Shown here piece by piece: positions 16,977-26,700 of a DNA stretch of 53,604 bases. Both the position numbers and the translations under genes were made by a program. The first letter of the stretch is position 1, and every line of letters begins with the position of its first letter. Source of the stretch: a bacterium (lineage in GTDB: Bacteria; Auribacterota; JABMQX01); contig JAUYEE010000098.1 in the NCBI GenBank assembly GCA_030691545.1, positions 1 to 53,604 of the forward strand, given 5' to 3'. The notes under the pieces were generated by a model. That model was not told where the DNA came from. It did not search any database and saw only the letters and a program-made list of their open reading frames with translations.

Positions 16977-17376
16977 CTACCACCATGCTCCGAATTGTGG
17001 CGGTCTGCCGTGAGAGGAGCCAGCGGCCCAGCAAACGCATAAGGGAACGGTTCACCACGACCAGGCACGGCGCAGTGGCGATCGGCGACGCTCGCGACAC
17101 AACCGCTGCTTAGGTGGCCTCTGAGTAAACCCGCTTTCGGGCCGAGCCGCGTCTGAACGGCGAACGGCAAAACCATCGTAACCCTGGCTCTCTGAAACAA
17201 TTGGCCATGACTGCCGACGGTCTCGCCACTTCGGTGAACCAGCTCGCTCACTGGACTTTCTTTCATTGTACCCCTGCCAACAGGCAAGTCAAGCGCGTAA
17301 AGCCGAGGATTCCCCAAATCTGCAATAACCCGCTGACGAAGTCTCCGCCCTTCCGGCGCGATCGTTTCGCGAACAA
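16977..17376. other. Intergenic, nothing recognised
   Basis: Between the endonuclease start and the terminator of the next operon I see no credible gene. The frames that cross it lack motifs. The promoter of the R-M1-M2 operon should be here, but no clear -35/-10 pair stood out on the minus strand. Confidence 0.4.
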
Positions 17377-17411
17377 GGAGGCGAGAGGGAACAGGATTTC
17401 CTCTCGCCTCC
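17377..17411 (-). terminator. Hairpin terminator of the ApbE-Gfo operon
   Basis: A perfect 12-base stem (GGAGGCGAGAGG with CCTCTCGCCTCC) around an 11-base loop, 53 bases past the stop codon at 17465. On the minus strand it is followed by TTGTTCG, a weak U-tract. It could also act in the other direction, but no plus-strand gene needs it. Confidence 0.65.
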
Positions 17412-17464
17412 TGCATTTGCGGCATTCACTATCTCTGTCCGAGCAGACCTCGGCGTCGGCCGGA

Positions 17465-18748
17465 TCAGACCTCGTAGAGGGCGGGGTCGAGGACGATGCG
17501 GGTCTGCTTGGCGATGGCTTCGTTGATCTTGCAGACCGTCACGGTATCGCGGTATCCGACGACGACATCGGCGACGGGCGGCGTCCCTTCTCGCAGGCTC
17601 TTGAAGAACCCCTCAAACTCATAGACGATGTCGTTCTTCTCGCCCTCGGCTCCGATTTTCTCCTGGGCGTCTTTTTCGGCTCCAGCGATGTACTTCTTGC
17701 CGGTGATGAGGGTGACGACAGTTCTCCCTTCGACTTCCTGGGCATGAGCGAGTTTCACCCAAACCGGCTGCTTCTTGCCGATCTCAAAGGCGAGATTCCC
17801 TGTGCCGAGGGGATAGCCGAGAGACAAGGAGATGGTGCCATAGGGTCCCATGAACTGCTCTCCGACTCCGTCATAGCCGTTGGTGAGGACGGAGGTGTAG
17901 TTCATGGTGACACCGTTGGGGTATTCAATCAGCGCGTTGATGTGGTCCCAGACGTCGCGTCCATCCTTGTAGAACATGAGTTGGCCGACGCCGCTGACGG
18001 CGACGGGGTGGGCGCCGAGGAACCAATCGGCGACGTCCACCTGGTGGGAGCCGAACTCCGCCATGAGTCCACCGGAGAGGTCGGAATAGAGCCGCCAGTT
18101 GAGGAGCTTCTCCCACTTGGGGTCAGGGACGAACGACCGCCAGTCAGAATTCGTGTTCCACTGGCAGCGAATGGCGGTGATGGGGTGCTCCTTGGGCCCG
18201 ATGACCTCGGTCTGAATGTGCTGGAGGGCCTTGAGGTAAAGGGGATTGTATCGCCTCTGGTGTCCAACCTGGAGGAACTTCTTGGTGCGGCGGACGGCGA
18301 GCACCATATTCTTGGCTTCTTCGATGGAGAACGCCATGCACTTCTCGCAGAAGACGTGTTTGCCGGCGTCGAGGGCAGCAATGCTGATTTCGGCGTGCTG
18401 GTACTGAGGGGTGATGACCAGAACGGCTTCAATGTCCTTCATCTCGAGGAGCTTGCGGTAGTCGTCGAACGCTTCGGCTTTGCGCGCCATTCTCTGTCCC
18501 ATTTTAAGATGCTCGGGATAAACATCGCACACCGCGAGGATGTTGATGTTGTTCATGCGGACGACGTTTCGCATGATGGTCTGGCCGCGGCTTCCGGTGC
18601 CGATGACGCCGATGTTGATGGGGCGTCCATCCTCGGGGGCGGGCTCCTCGCCGGTGCTCTTGTTTGTTGCCCGGATGGCAATGGCGGCCGTGGCAAGGCC
18701 GGCGTTGCGGATGAAGCTGCGTCGTGAAATCTTTCCTGTCTGGGTCAT
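17465..18748 (-). CDS. Exported Gfo/Idh/MocA-family oxidoreductase (EKC variant)
   Basis: A 427-residue family member. Twin-arginine signal SRRSFIRNAGLATAAIAIRA, then a linker, then the Rossmann start INIGVIGTGSRGQ near residue 45. The catalytic motif reads CEKCMAFS: the Lys is kept but the usual Pro is Cys. The C-terminal domain includes GGLMAEFGSHQVDVADWFLG, a typical family signature with the substrate-side His. GGGAGGAG precedes the ATG at 18748; the longer frame to 18790 is not supported. It lies 46 bases after apbE on the same strand and shares its terminator. Substrate unknown. Confidence 0.92.
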   Translation of the reverse strand: MTQTGKISRRSFIRNAGLATAAIAIRATNKSTGEEPAPEDGRPINIGVIGTGSRGQTIMRNVVRMNNINILAVCDVYPEHLKMGQRMARKAEAFDDYRKLLEMKDIEAVLVITPQYQHAEISIAALDAGKHVFCEKCMAFSIEEAKNMVLAVRRTKKFLQVGHQRRYNPLYLKALQHIQTEVIGPKEHPITAIRCQWNTNSDWRSFVPDPKWEKLLNWRLYSDLSGGLMAEFGSHQVDVADWFLGAHPVAVSGVGQLMFYKDGRDVWDHINALIEYPNGVTMNYTSVLTNGYDGVGEQFMGPYGTISLSLGYPLGTGNLAFEIGKKQPVWVKLAHAQEVEGRTVVTLITGKKYIAGAEKDAQEKIGAEGEKNDIVYEFEGFFKSLREGTPPVADVVVGYRDTVTVCKINEAIAKQTRIVLDPALYEV

Positions 18749-18794
18749 CTTCTCCTCCCTGCTGTGGTTATATAGTTTTTCCCTGTTCATCAGT

Positions 18795-19793
18795 TCAATT
18801 TGAGTTGAAGTTTATCGTCAGAACCTTGACTTTCGCCTCGGACGCTTGTTCCGGAATGAGGACGGCTTTGACTTCCGCATGCTTCTTGTAGTACGCCCGC
18901 GTCCAGTCCGCTCCAAGGACGTAGAAAGACGTGGAAAGGGCGTCGCTGTCAGTCGCGGAAGGGGCGACGGCGGAGGCGCTCACCATGCCTTTCGCGGGGA
19001 AGCCGGTTCGCGGGTCGAGGATGTGGGAGTAGGGTTTGCCTTCGATTTCGAGGACTTTTTCCGGGGCGCCAGAGGTGGAGATGGAGCCGTCCCGAAGCGC
19101 GATGACAGCAACGGATTTCTCCTCATCGCGGGGGTCGCGGATGCCGATGTGCCAGCCGTCCTGACCCGGGGGCGAGCCGATCGCATACAGGCTGCTGCCG
19201 CCGCTGTTGACAAGTGCGGCTTCGATTTTGCAGCTTCGCAGGAACTCGACGGCACGGTCCACTGCAAAGCCCTTTCCAATCCCGCCCAGATCCAGCTCCA
19301 TGCCGGGCTTGTCGAAGCGAATCGTGCCTGCGTCTTCGTCGAGGCGAACACGGTTCATGCCGACGATTTGGAGAGCTGCCTCGATTTCTTTCTGAGGAGG
19401 CAATCTCCCCTCCTTCTTGTAAAATCCCCACGCTTTGACGAGCGGGGCGACGGTGATGTCGAAGGCGCCGCCGGTTTCCCGCCAGAGTTCTCGGGAGCGA
19501 AGGAGGAGGTCGAAAAGCTGCGGCTCAACGCGGACAGGCTCTTCGGCGGCATGGCGGTTGATATAGGAGATTTCGCTCCCTTCCTTCCAGCGGCTGAGCT
19601 GGTTGTCGAGCTCGACAATCAGCGCGAGGGCCTGTCGGGCCGCGGCGGAAAGGTTCGTCGCGTCGGCTCCGTAAATCAAGATTTCAAAGAGCGTGCCCAT
19701 CGCCGGCTGAGAGACCGAGACGTCCGGCGCCGGATTTGTGGGAATCGCGGCGTCTCCTGAGTCTGCCGACGTGGACAAAAGTCTTGCATACAT
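18795..19793 (-). CDS. apbE: FAD:protein FMN transferase (ApbE family)
   Basis: A 332-residue enzyme that attaches FMN to a Ser or Thr of flavoproteins, using FAD and Mg. Signatures in order: MGTLFEILIYG near residue 32, GGAFDITVAPLVKAWGF, DLGGIGKGFAVD, NSGGSSLYAIG, YSHILDPRTG and ATDSDALSTSFYVLG with the metal-binding Asp region. Most family members act outside the cytoplasm; here I see no clear signal peptide or lipobox, so either the start is wrong or the protein stays inside. No ribosome site precedes the ATG at 19793. It heads an operon with an exported oxidoreductase; no classical flavinylation target (NqrC/RnfG type) is in the window. Confidence 0.93.
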   Translation of the reverse strand: MYARLLSTSADSGDAAIPTNPAPDVSVSQPAMGTLFEILIYGADATNLSAAARQALALIVELDNQLSRWKEGSEISYINRHAAEEPVRVEPQLFDLLLRSRELWRETGGAFDITVAPLVKAWGFYKKEGRLPPQKEIEAALQIVGMNRVRLDEDAGTIRFDKPGMELDLGGIGKGFAVDRAVEFLRSCKIEAALVNSGGSSLYAIGSPPGQDGWHIGIRDPRDEEKSVAVIALRDGSISTSGAPEKVLEIEGKPYSHILDPRTGFPAKGMVSASAVAPSATDSDALSTSFYVLGADWTRAYYKKHAEVKAVLIPEQASEAKVKVLTINFNSN

Positions 19794-20266
19794 ACACTAA
19801 TTTCGCCTGCCCGCGTTCGCGCAGAGCCGCGAGGCCCGGGCAACGGGACCGTGCCCGCTTCTGCGCCGCGTGGGCCTGATCGGCCAGGGACGGAATGAAA
19901 GGTCGAGTTCTTCAGGATAAAAACAGCCCGGCTTCGGGAGGCGCTTCGCGGCCGAGGCGAGAAGTCTGATGCGAATGCGCGGAACCTCTCGCGTTCGAGG
20001 CCGGAGAAACGCTGTCGGCCGGGGAAAGCCACAAAACGGGAATCGTGCGAGGCGCAAGCAACCGCCTTTGCCAACGAAGGGGAGCCGCCCGCGTCCCCTG
20101 CATACAGAAATAGTATCTCACGCGACCGGCGGACGTTCAAGCTCAAATTAGGTCGCTGCTTCTGGCCCTCCATAGCCCGCCCCGGTCAACGGCGGTCCGG
20201 GGAGTTCGCCGCTCAGGACTGCTCACCGTCGCAGACTGAGAGGCTACAGGCGTACTCGCGATAGGC
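19794..20266. other. Divergent intergenic region
   Basis: Between apbE and the propeller gene. A CCTGCCCGCGTTCGCGCAG-like GC-rich patch sits near 19800. No gene is supported. The apbE promoter should lie here but I could not identify it. Confidence 0.4.
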
Positions 20267-20295
20267 TTGCACGTGGAGAGAGGCCGGGGTATATT
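20267..20295 (+). promoter_or_regulatory. Strong sigma-70-like promoter for the propeller gene
   Basis: TTGCAC at 20267-20272, a 17-base spacer and TATATT at 20290-20295. The expected start near 20302 gives a leader of about 238 bases before the ATG at 20540, long enough to hold a structured regulatory element. Confidence 0.55.
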
Positions 20296-20539
20296 GTCTG
20301 AAGGTGGGTGCGAGTCCTGGGTGCACGGTGCGTGGGGTGTCACATTTGCAGTCGCGCGCGGGATGGCGATCTCCTGAACACGGTAATTCAAAGCTGCCGA
20401 GACAGAATGGTGTATCGTAAGTCTGACGGGGCACAGGCCCCGGCCGCAGGGATACGCGCAGCACCGTTGGAGGTCCCGGCGGTAACGGCGCCCTGGTTCC
20501 TCGATCCGAACGGGCAGGTAATCTGGAGGGAATGCAGAA

Positions 20540-23500
20540 ATGAGAGCTATCCAAGTTACGGGTCTTCTCTTGGTTTCGGGATTTCTGTCGGCCTTCGGCG
20601 AGTCGCAATCCGAAGCGCTCCCCGGACGGTGGGAGGAACTCCCTGTGCCGCTGGGAAGACAACGGTACATCTCTTCTGCCGGGTTGGAGCCGGGGGGTGT
20701 CCTGTGGATCACAACTACCTTCGCTCTGTTCTACTGGGATGGGCGGCAGTTTCGGTTTCCGGCCAACGAGAAAGTCCTTCCTCTGCCTCCCTTGTGGCGG
20801 TTTCACGGCGGCACCGACCGCGAGCTGTATGTCTCCGCAACAGGTAGCGACGAACATCATGGTCAGCTATACGAGTTGAGGGACGGTGAGGCCCTCTACG
20901 CGGCGGATTTTGAACAGGAGGTGACCCGCGAGATCGCCGGTCTTTACGTGTCTAAGTCCGGCCGCCTTTTCAATTGGGGGAACTCCTTCCTGGCGACGTA
21001 TGTGGACGGCGAATGGAAAAGGATTGACGCTCTTCTGGACCAGAGGTTCACCCTGGTCTTCGACACTGGCGAGAAGGTTCACTTTTACTACAACGGGAAT
21101 CTCTATTCCGCCGATAAGGATGGGAACGCGCAGCACCGGGAGATTCCGGCGCCAATCAAGAGTGTTTTCGGGCAAAGGGCGGTTTACGGGACCCTCTGGG
21201 GCGAAAACACAATGGCGATTTACGAGTCCGGCGGGTCCGGGTTCTATGTTTATCGCCTCGACACAGGGGAGCCGGCTGGCTCGGAGAAGAAAGGGGAATA
21301 TCTTGGCGGTTACGCTGTCTATGACATGCTTCGCATGGGTGACGGCTCGATGTGGGCGCTGGTGCTCAATGCGGAATCCCGGCTCCACGGCTTCTACAGG
21401 GTCACGCCAGAGAATCAGATCGAGTATATGAAGGAAACGGAAGCTTGGGGATGGGGAGCCAGCCGTTACACGATGTATCCCGAATCCATCCTCAATGGTT
21501 CGGATGGTTCCATCTGGTTCGAGGCGGCTGGCGGCGGAATCGTCAAGTATAAGCACGGGAAAATGGAGGAGTCCGGCTGGAGAGACGGGATTGGGTCGGT
21601 GGGATTCCGTTGGCTACTTGAGGACCCGAAGGGAAGTATCTATGCCGTCTCCCTCGAGGGCGTCTGGAGGTACTCCCCCGGACTGGCGCCCGGGGAGTTG
21701 CCCTCCTGGGTGCGGCAGTGGGAGGAATATCGCGTCGCATCCTGCCATCCAGTTCGCGATAGCGAGGGGAACATCTGGATGTTCCTTGAGGACCAGCCGG
21801 GGAAAATCTCTCGCTGGGACGGAAATAGCTGGACGCACGTGGAGTTTCCCTATCGGATAACGAGAGACACGGCAACGATGTGGGACGATCAAGGCCACGT
21901 ATTTTTTGAGGGCCATTCCAACCCTGAATCGTATGACGTGAGCGTGAACGGCGTGGAGCCACACGTCCGGATGGGGGAACTGTTAGTTGCCGCGGTCAGG
22001 CGGGGAGCAAAGCGCATTTGGGCGGGTCGGTTTCTCAACGGCTGCGTTGTTCTAAAAGATGGAAAAATCTGGTGGGGGCGATTCCCTTCGAGAAGTGTTT
22101 CTTACTTCGACGGCGAGCGATGGCACACTCTTAGCCCCAAATCCGAGATTCACGCACTCAACGAAAGCCCAAAGTATGGGATTCTCCTGCACACCGGCGG
22201 AGGGAAGTTCTTCACGTACGAGGACGGGCAGTTCGTTGAAATCCCGGTTTCGAGACAACCGGGTGCCCGGTGGCTTTGGGGATCGAAGTGGTTGCAGCCG
22301 TATGAAGAGGAGCTTGTGAAGCAACGCCCTGGGGAGTACATCCCGGTCGAGATGGGGAAGGATGGCAAATTCCACTTGTTGGCGCCGCGACAGCGGACAT
22401 CTTCGGCCGATGCGGGCGATGGGGACTGGGTGTTGGGCGAGGCTATGCCGCAATACGTGGAGACCCTCACCCCCGGGATTCGGGAAGGCTTCTGGAACGA
22501 CCCTCGTTCGTCCGAGGGCTACAGGTTCTTCGGGAGTGAAATCGTTAAGTGCGACTATTGGCACACACCGTTATTGGGGAAGGAACACAGTGTAATTCAG
22601 GTTCTTGAGGATCGTGCCCACAATCTTTGGTTTTACCTTCATCTCCGTCCCCCTGGCAAACAGGTCTTCATGAAGCGGCTGAGTGATTTTGAGCTGAGGG
22701 CGAAGGAGATTCCTCCCACAGCGAAGCGCTCCGTGACGGTGCGTGTGGAGCCATTTTGCGGCGATGAGATTCAACCGCGTGCAACTCTTTTTTGGCGGGT
22801 CAACGCTGGACCCTGGCAAGGCGGACGGACGGACAGGACTGTGACGGTGGACTTCTTTCGGGAGGGGAAATATGAGTTGGAGTTTGTGGGGATGGACCTG
22901 TTGGGCGGAACGACCCCGAAACCCGTCAGTTTCGCCGTGGACGTCAGCGTGCCTTTTCCAGAGACGACCCTTGCCTCGGAAGGCCCATACAGAGTCGAAG
23001 ACATTCTCTGGCAAAGCCCGGCGAAGGCTATGCCCTCGGAACCCGGCGAAACGCCCTGTCTCGCGTACCGCATCAATGGCGGTTCCTGGCAGCCGGCGTA
23101 CAAAGGGGAATTCTTATCGTTCGGCGAGCTTGACCCGGGGAACTACCGCGTAGAGGTTGCCGCAGTCGAGGCCGAGAAATGGTACGATCCCACCCCGCTT
23201 GCGTTCGAGGTGACCTACGCTCCGGATTATGAGCGGATTGTGGACCAGAGGCTGGGCACGATGCGAGAACATGCCCGGCTCGGCACAACGCACTTCCGGA
23301 TGCTCCAGGAACTCATCGAGCACGATCCGCACTTCCTCGGATGGCGCGACGCCGAGGAAGTGAAAGCGGCCATGGCGGAACTGAAAATGGCGGGTCCCAG
23401 CGCTGTGCCGATACTCAAGAAACGCCTTGTGAAGGCGCGAGAAGAAGCGGCGCTTGTTCTGGTTCTTCAGCGGCTCCTCGACGAACTCAGGAAGAGGTGA
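20540..23500 (+). CDS. Secreted two-component-type beta-propeller protein without a kinase
   Basis: A 986-residue exported protein. A Sec signal peptide covers residues 1-20 (AIQVTGLLLVSGFLSAFG). Residues about 25-720 repeat the pattern D-x-x-G-x-I/L-W followed by x-W-D-G-x-x-W (for example NGSDGSIWFEAAGG and DSEGNIWMFLEDQ), as in the extracellular propellers of hybrid sensor kinases. Two Ig-like segments follow, the first around WRVNAGPWQGG and GKYELEFVGMD. The last ~90 residues are helical and charged. There is no transmembrane helix, histidine kinase or response regulator, so it is not a complete sensor. GGAGGG lies 11 bases before the ATG. It faces the C25 peptidase gene tail to tail. Confidence 0.8.
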   Translation: MRAIQVTGLLLVSGFLSAFGESQSEALPGRWEELPVPLGRQRYISSAGLEPGGVLWITTTFALFYWDGRQFRFPANEKVLPLPPLWRFHGGTDRELYVSATGSDEHHGQLYELRDGEALYAADFEQEVTREIAGLYVSKSGRLFNWGNSFLATYVDGEWKRIDALLDQRFTLVFDTGEKVHFYYNGNLYSADKDGNAQHREIPAPIKSVFGQRAVYGTLWGENTMAIYESGGSGFYVYRLDTGEPAGSEKKGEYLGGYAVYDMLRMGDGSMWALVLNAESRLHGFYRVTPENQIEYMKETEAWGWGASRYTMYPESILNGSDGSIWFEAAGGGIVKYKHGKMEESGWRDGIGSVGFRWLLEDPKGSIYAVSLEGVWRYSPGLAPGELPSWVRQWEEYRVASCHPVRDSEGNIWMFLEDQPGKISRWDGNSWTHVEFPYRITRDTATMWDDQGHVFFEGHSNPESYDVSVNGVEPHVRMGELLVAAVRRGAKRIWAGRFLNGCVVLKDGKIWWGRFPSRSVSYFDGERWHTLSPKSEIHALNESPKYGILLHTGGGKFFTYEDGQFVEIPVSRQPGARWLWGSKWLQPYEEELVKQRPGEYIPVEMGKDGKFHLLAPRQRTSSADAGDGDWVLGEAMPQYVETLTPGIREGFWNDPRSSEGYRFFGSEIVKCDYWHTPLLGKEHSVIQVLEDRAHNLWFYLHLRPPGKQVFMKRLSDFELRAKEIPPTAKRSVTVRVEPFCGDEIQPRATLFWRVNAGPWQGGRTDRTVTVDFFREGKYELEFVGMDLLGGTTPKPVSFAVDVSVPFPETTLASEGPYRVEDILWQSPAKAMPSEPGETPCLAYRINGGSWQPAYKGEFLSFGELDPGNYRVEVAAVEAEKWYDPTPLAFEVTYAPDYERIVDQRLGTMREHARLGTTHFRMLQELIEHDPHFLGWRDAEEVKAAMAELKMAGPSAVPILKKRLVKAREEAALVLVLQRLLDELRKR

Positions 23501-23724
23501 CGCGCCGTCAGCGCATCAATCTGTGCGGCTGCTCCCTCTGACCGCGGCTCATGAACTCCCTTGGCCCTTCGCACGCGGGCCGAATTTAAGCGCACGGTGT
23601 CTTGGGCGGAGTTTTACGCCTGTGCGCGGACGCGGGCAGGCGAGTGGCATTTGAGAGAAGGCGACGCAGCGGGGCCGCTTTATCGTTCCCGAACAAATTT
23701 CTTGTTGCTGGGGGAACCTGAGTG

Positions 23725-26700
23725 CTATCGGATTTCCACTCGATAGAAGCGTTGTCTCGGATGGTCGTAGAATGGCGCCTCGGGGTGAGCTGCCCATTCG
23801 TCAAAGAACGACGCGTAATCTCCCGTTCCCTCAATTACGTCCGAGAAGGGCTTCCACATGGTCAGGTCCATGAGCTGTTCCGGCCCGTCGTCGCCGGAGA
23901 GGGGTTTGCGGCCTCTCGCCGGCCACAACTCGTCGGCGTAGCAGACCGTGTAGTTCCTGCCACTGAGAGCCTTCCAGGCAACGACGGTTCCTTTGTAATC
24001 GTCTTCCTGCGAGTCTCGCACAGTTAGCATCGCGACCACACGCAGGCACGAGGAGGGGTCATGGGGGTCCGTGCCAGCGATATATTCTTCGCGGGCGGTT
24101 TTTCCGTCGGCGTCGTCGTCGCTTTCGGCATCTGCTGCATCGTAGGGACTCAAGCCGTTGAAAAGCTCCCATTCGTCGCAAATGAGGTCCGAGTCAAAAT
24201 CGAGCACGAACTCGTAGGCGCCAATATCGAAGTAGGGACTTGACCCTTCGCCGGTATTTGGGACGTAAGGGTTATCCCATCTGAGATGCCCATCGGCATC
24301 GAGAAGCGGGGTAAACGCACTTGTCCCGGAATCAATACATGGCGAACCGGGCTGCAACCGAAAATCTCCCCTTGCCGCGTCGCGGAACATCGGGTCGAGA
24401 GAGATATTGCCTCTGCCCGAGTCTCCATCCGTGGTATTGAGGGATGTTCCCGCGCATCCGACGAGGTCATCCCCGTTGTTCCAGAGGATGCAGTTGACGA
24501 TTTTGGGGGATGCGTCCGGAGCGTAAATGCCATACTGGCAGCCCACAATCGTGTTGTTGGCGATTTCCGGCGACCTGGAGGGGCCGCAGAAAATGCCGTA
24601 GTACGTGTTGCGGATGACGTTGCCGGTGAAGGAGACGTTCGAGGATTGACACTTGATTCCGCCGGTGGGCGTGCCGTCGGGAGAGTCGCCGACAATCCGG
24701 CAGTTTCGTACGCTCCCGGAGCTCGTCGAGTCGAAGGTGATGAAGGTTCTGGGGTCTGGGGGAACCGGGAACTCGATGGTTGCCCCCTCGGCATAGAACT
24801 TGCCGGACACGAGCAGGTCCACTCCCGGTTCGGCGAAGCGAAGCGTGGCGCCGGGAGCAATCCACAGAGTCCTCCCTGTGGGAATAGCCAGGTCGCTCGT
24901 GAGAAAGTGCGGACAATCGTATCCCGGCCAGAGTGTATCCTCGAGGATGGGGCCGTGGACGACGCCGTCATACGCGTTTTCCTGGAAGGTGTTGCTCCAG
25001 ACGACCGGGTAAGCTCCCGTCTCACAGAAGATCGGAAACCTGCATCCGATGAAGGTGTTCTGCGTGATTTTGGGGGAGGAGTAACCGCCCGAAGCGGCAT
25101 GCAGAAAAACGCCGTAGTTGCAGACGACGAAGCTGTTTCTTGCGATCGTCGGCGAGGACGAAAGGCAGTGAATCCCGTAATAGGCGTTTCGAATGATGTT
25201 GTTCGTGAAGTGGACGTTCGAGCTGTAACATTCGATCCCTCCGGAGAGCTCGACAGAGGAGCCCTTGACGGAGATGACTGAATTCTCGATCTCTCCCCAG
25301 GAACCTTCCTCAAAGACGATGTGCGCGCTCTTTCCGCTCTGCAAATCAAACTCGAACGTCACACCCCTCGCAACCAATCCCCCTCGCACAAAGAGGTCTT
25401 TCTTGTCGGTTTTGAACTGCACGACAACGCCCGGCTCGATGGTCAGAGTTACGGGTTCATGGGTCTTGGTGGTGCCGACATAGACGCTGTTGCTGATCTC
25501 GTAAGGCCGCCCTCCTTCCACGTATCTCCACACCGTGTCCTCTGAGATGACCCCGCCCTGATTGAAGCCGAGGGTCATAAACTGATACAACCTTCCCACG
25601 TTATCGTCCACGGAACGGTTTCCGGCACGGTCAACGGCTTCCACCTTGAAGTAATAGATGGACCGCGGGACAAGCTCCGTGAGCCTCAGTTCGTGTATTG
25701 TGCCGCGTAAGACCTGCGAGGCGGCCTGCGGAAGGGCCAGGGGGTCCGTGCCGTAGTACACCGTCCCCACACATAGCTCATCCGTCGTCCATTTAATCAG
25801 GGCGAATGTGTCCGCGACCTGCGTGGACTGCACGGCGCTGATCTTCGGAGAGGCGATGTCCACGAATGCTGATGCGCTCTCGGCGGTACCGTACGAAACG
25901 GTAACGACGTCCTTGTCTGATACGCCCAATTGGCCGTCGTTTGCCTTGTCGCCCTTCGCTGTGACGATCTGCCCGATGAACATCGCGGAGCCCGGTTCGG
26001 TTTCGGTCAGAGCAACGGTCTCGGGTTCCGCCTCCGATGTGCTGGACACCGCGACGAAGACCTCCTCGGCCGCCCCCGCATCCGCGTTCGCGGCGGCATC
26101 GAGGACCGTAATCACGATTGAGTCGCCGAGCTTGTAGAAGAGCCTGTCCAGGCTGACGGTCCCGACGGCTCGCGACACAACCACGTCGTCAATGTACCAA
26201 CCGTCTCCCTCGCCGCCGTCGGTGTTGTCATCGGATTCCATGCGGAATCGCACTCTGACTCGATTCCCGACGAACGCGTCCAAGTCGAAGGTCACCCTTT
26301 CCCAGGGAATGTCGCCGCTCCAGCCGGGGACTGGCCCGGAGGGATTTCCTGTGCTGAGAGTCTCGAAGGGCGTGCCTTCGGTCATCTCCTCCTGGGTCAG
26401 CGAGACCCATTCCAAGGTCCCTTCCCGCTGAATCTGAACAAATCCCCCGTCCCACTGGTCTTCGGAAAGCATCCGGTGCCAGAAGGAGAGTTGAGCCGTG
26501 GTCGTCCCGCGAAGGTCAATGTAGGGCGTGTCCAGCGAGTTTGCTGCCGGGAGCGGGTAATCGTCCGTGTGCCAGCAAGCGATGCCGGAGTGAGACGCCG
26601 CGGTGGTGATTTGCCAATCGCTGACCCCACCCGAAATCACAGCCGACGACCAGTCTCCCGCCGCCGAAGCGCTCCCCTCCTCGACGTCATCCGAAAACAG

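Noticed and set aside
17201..18727. Long plus-strand frame (508 codons) opposite the Gfo/Idh/MocA gene
   Set aside because: It mirrors the codon pattern of the real minus-strand gene, shows only Asp/Val/Gly-rich shadow sequence and no family motif.
23501..23724. Terminator between the convergent propeller and C25 genes
   Set aside because: I found no stem followed by a U-tract; only short GC-rich partial palindromes.
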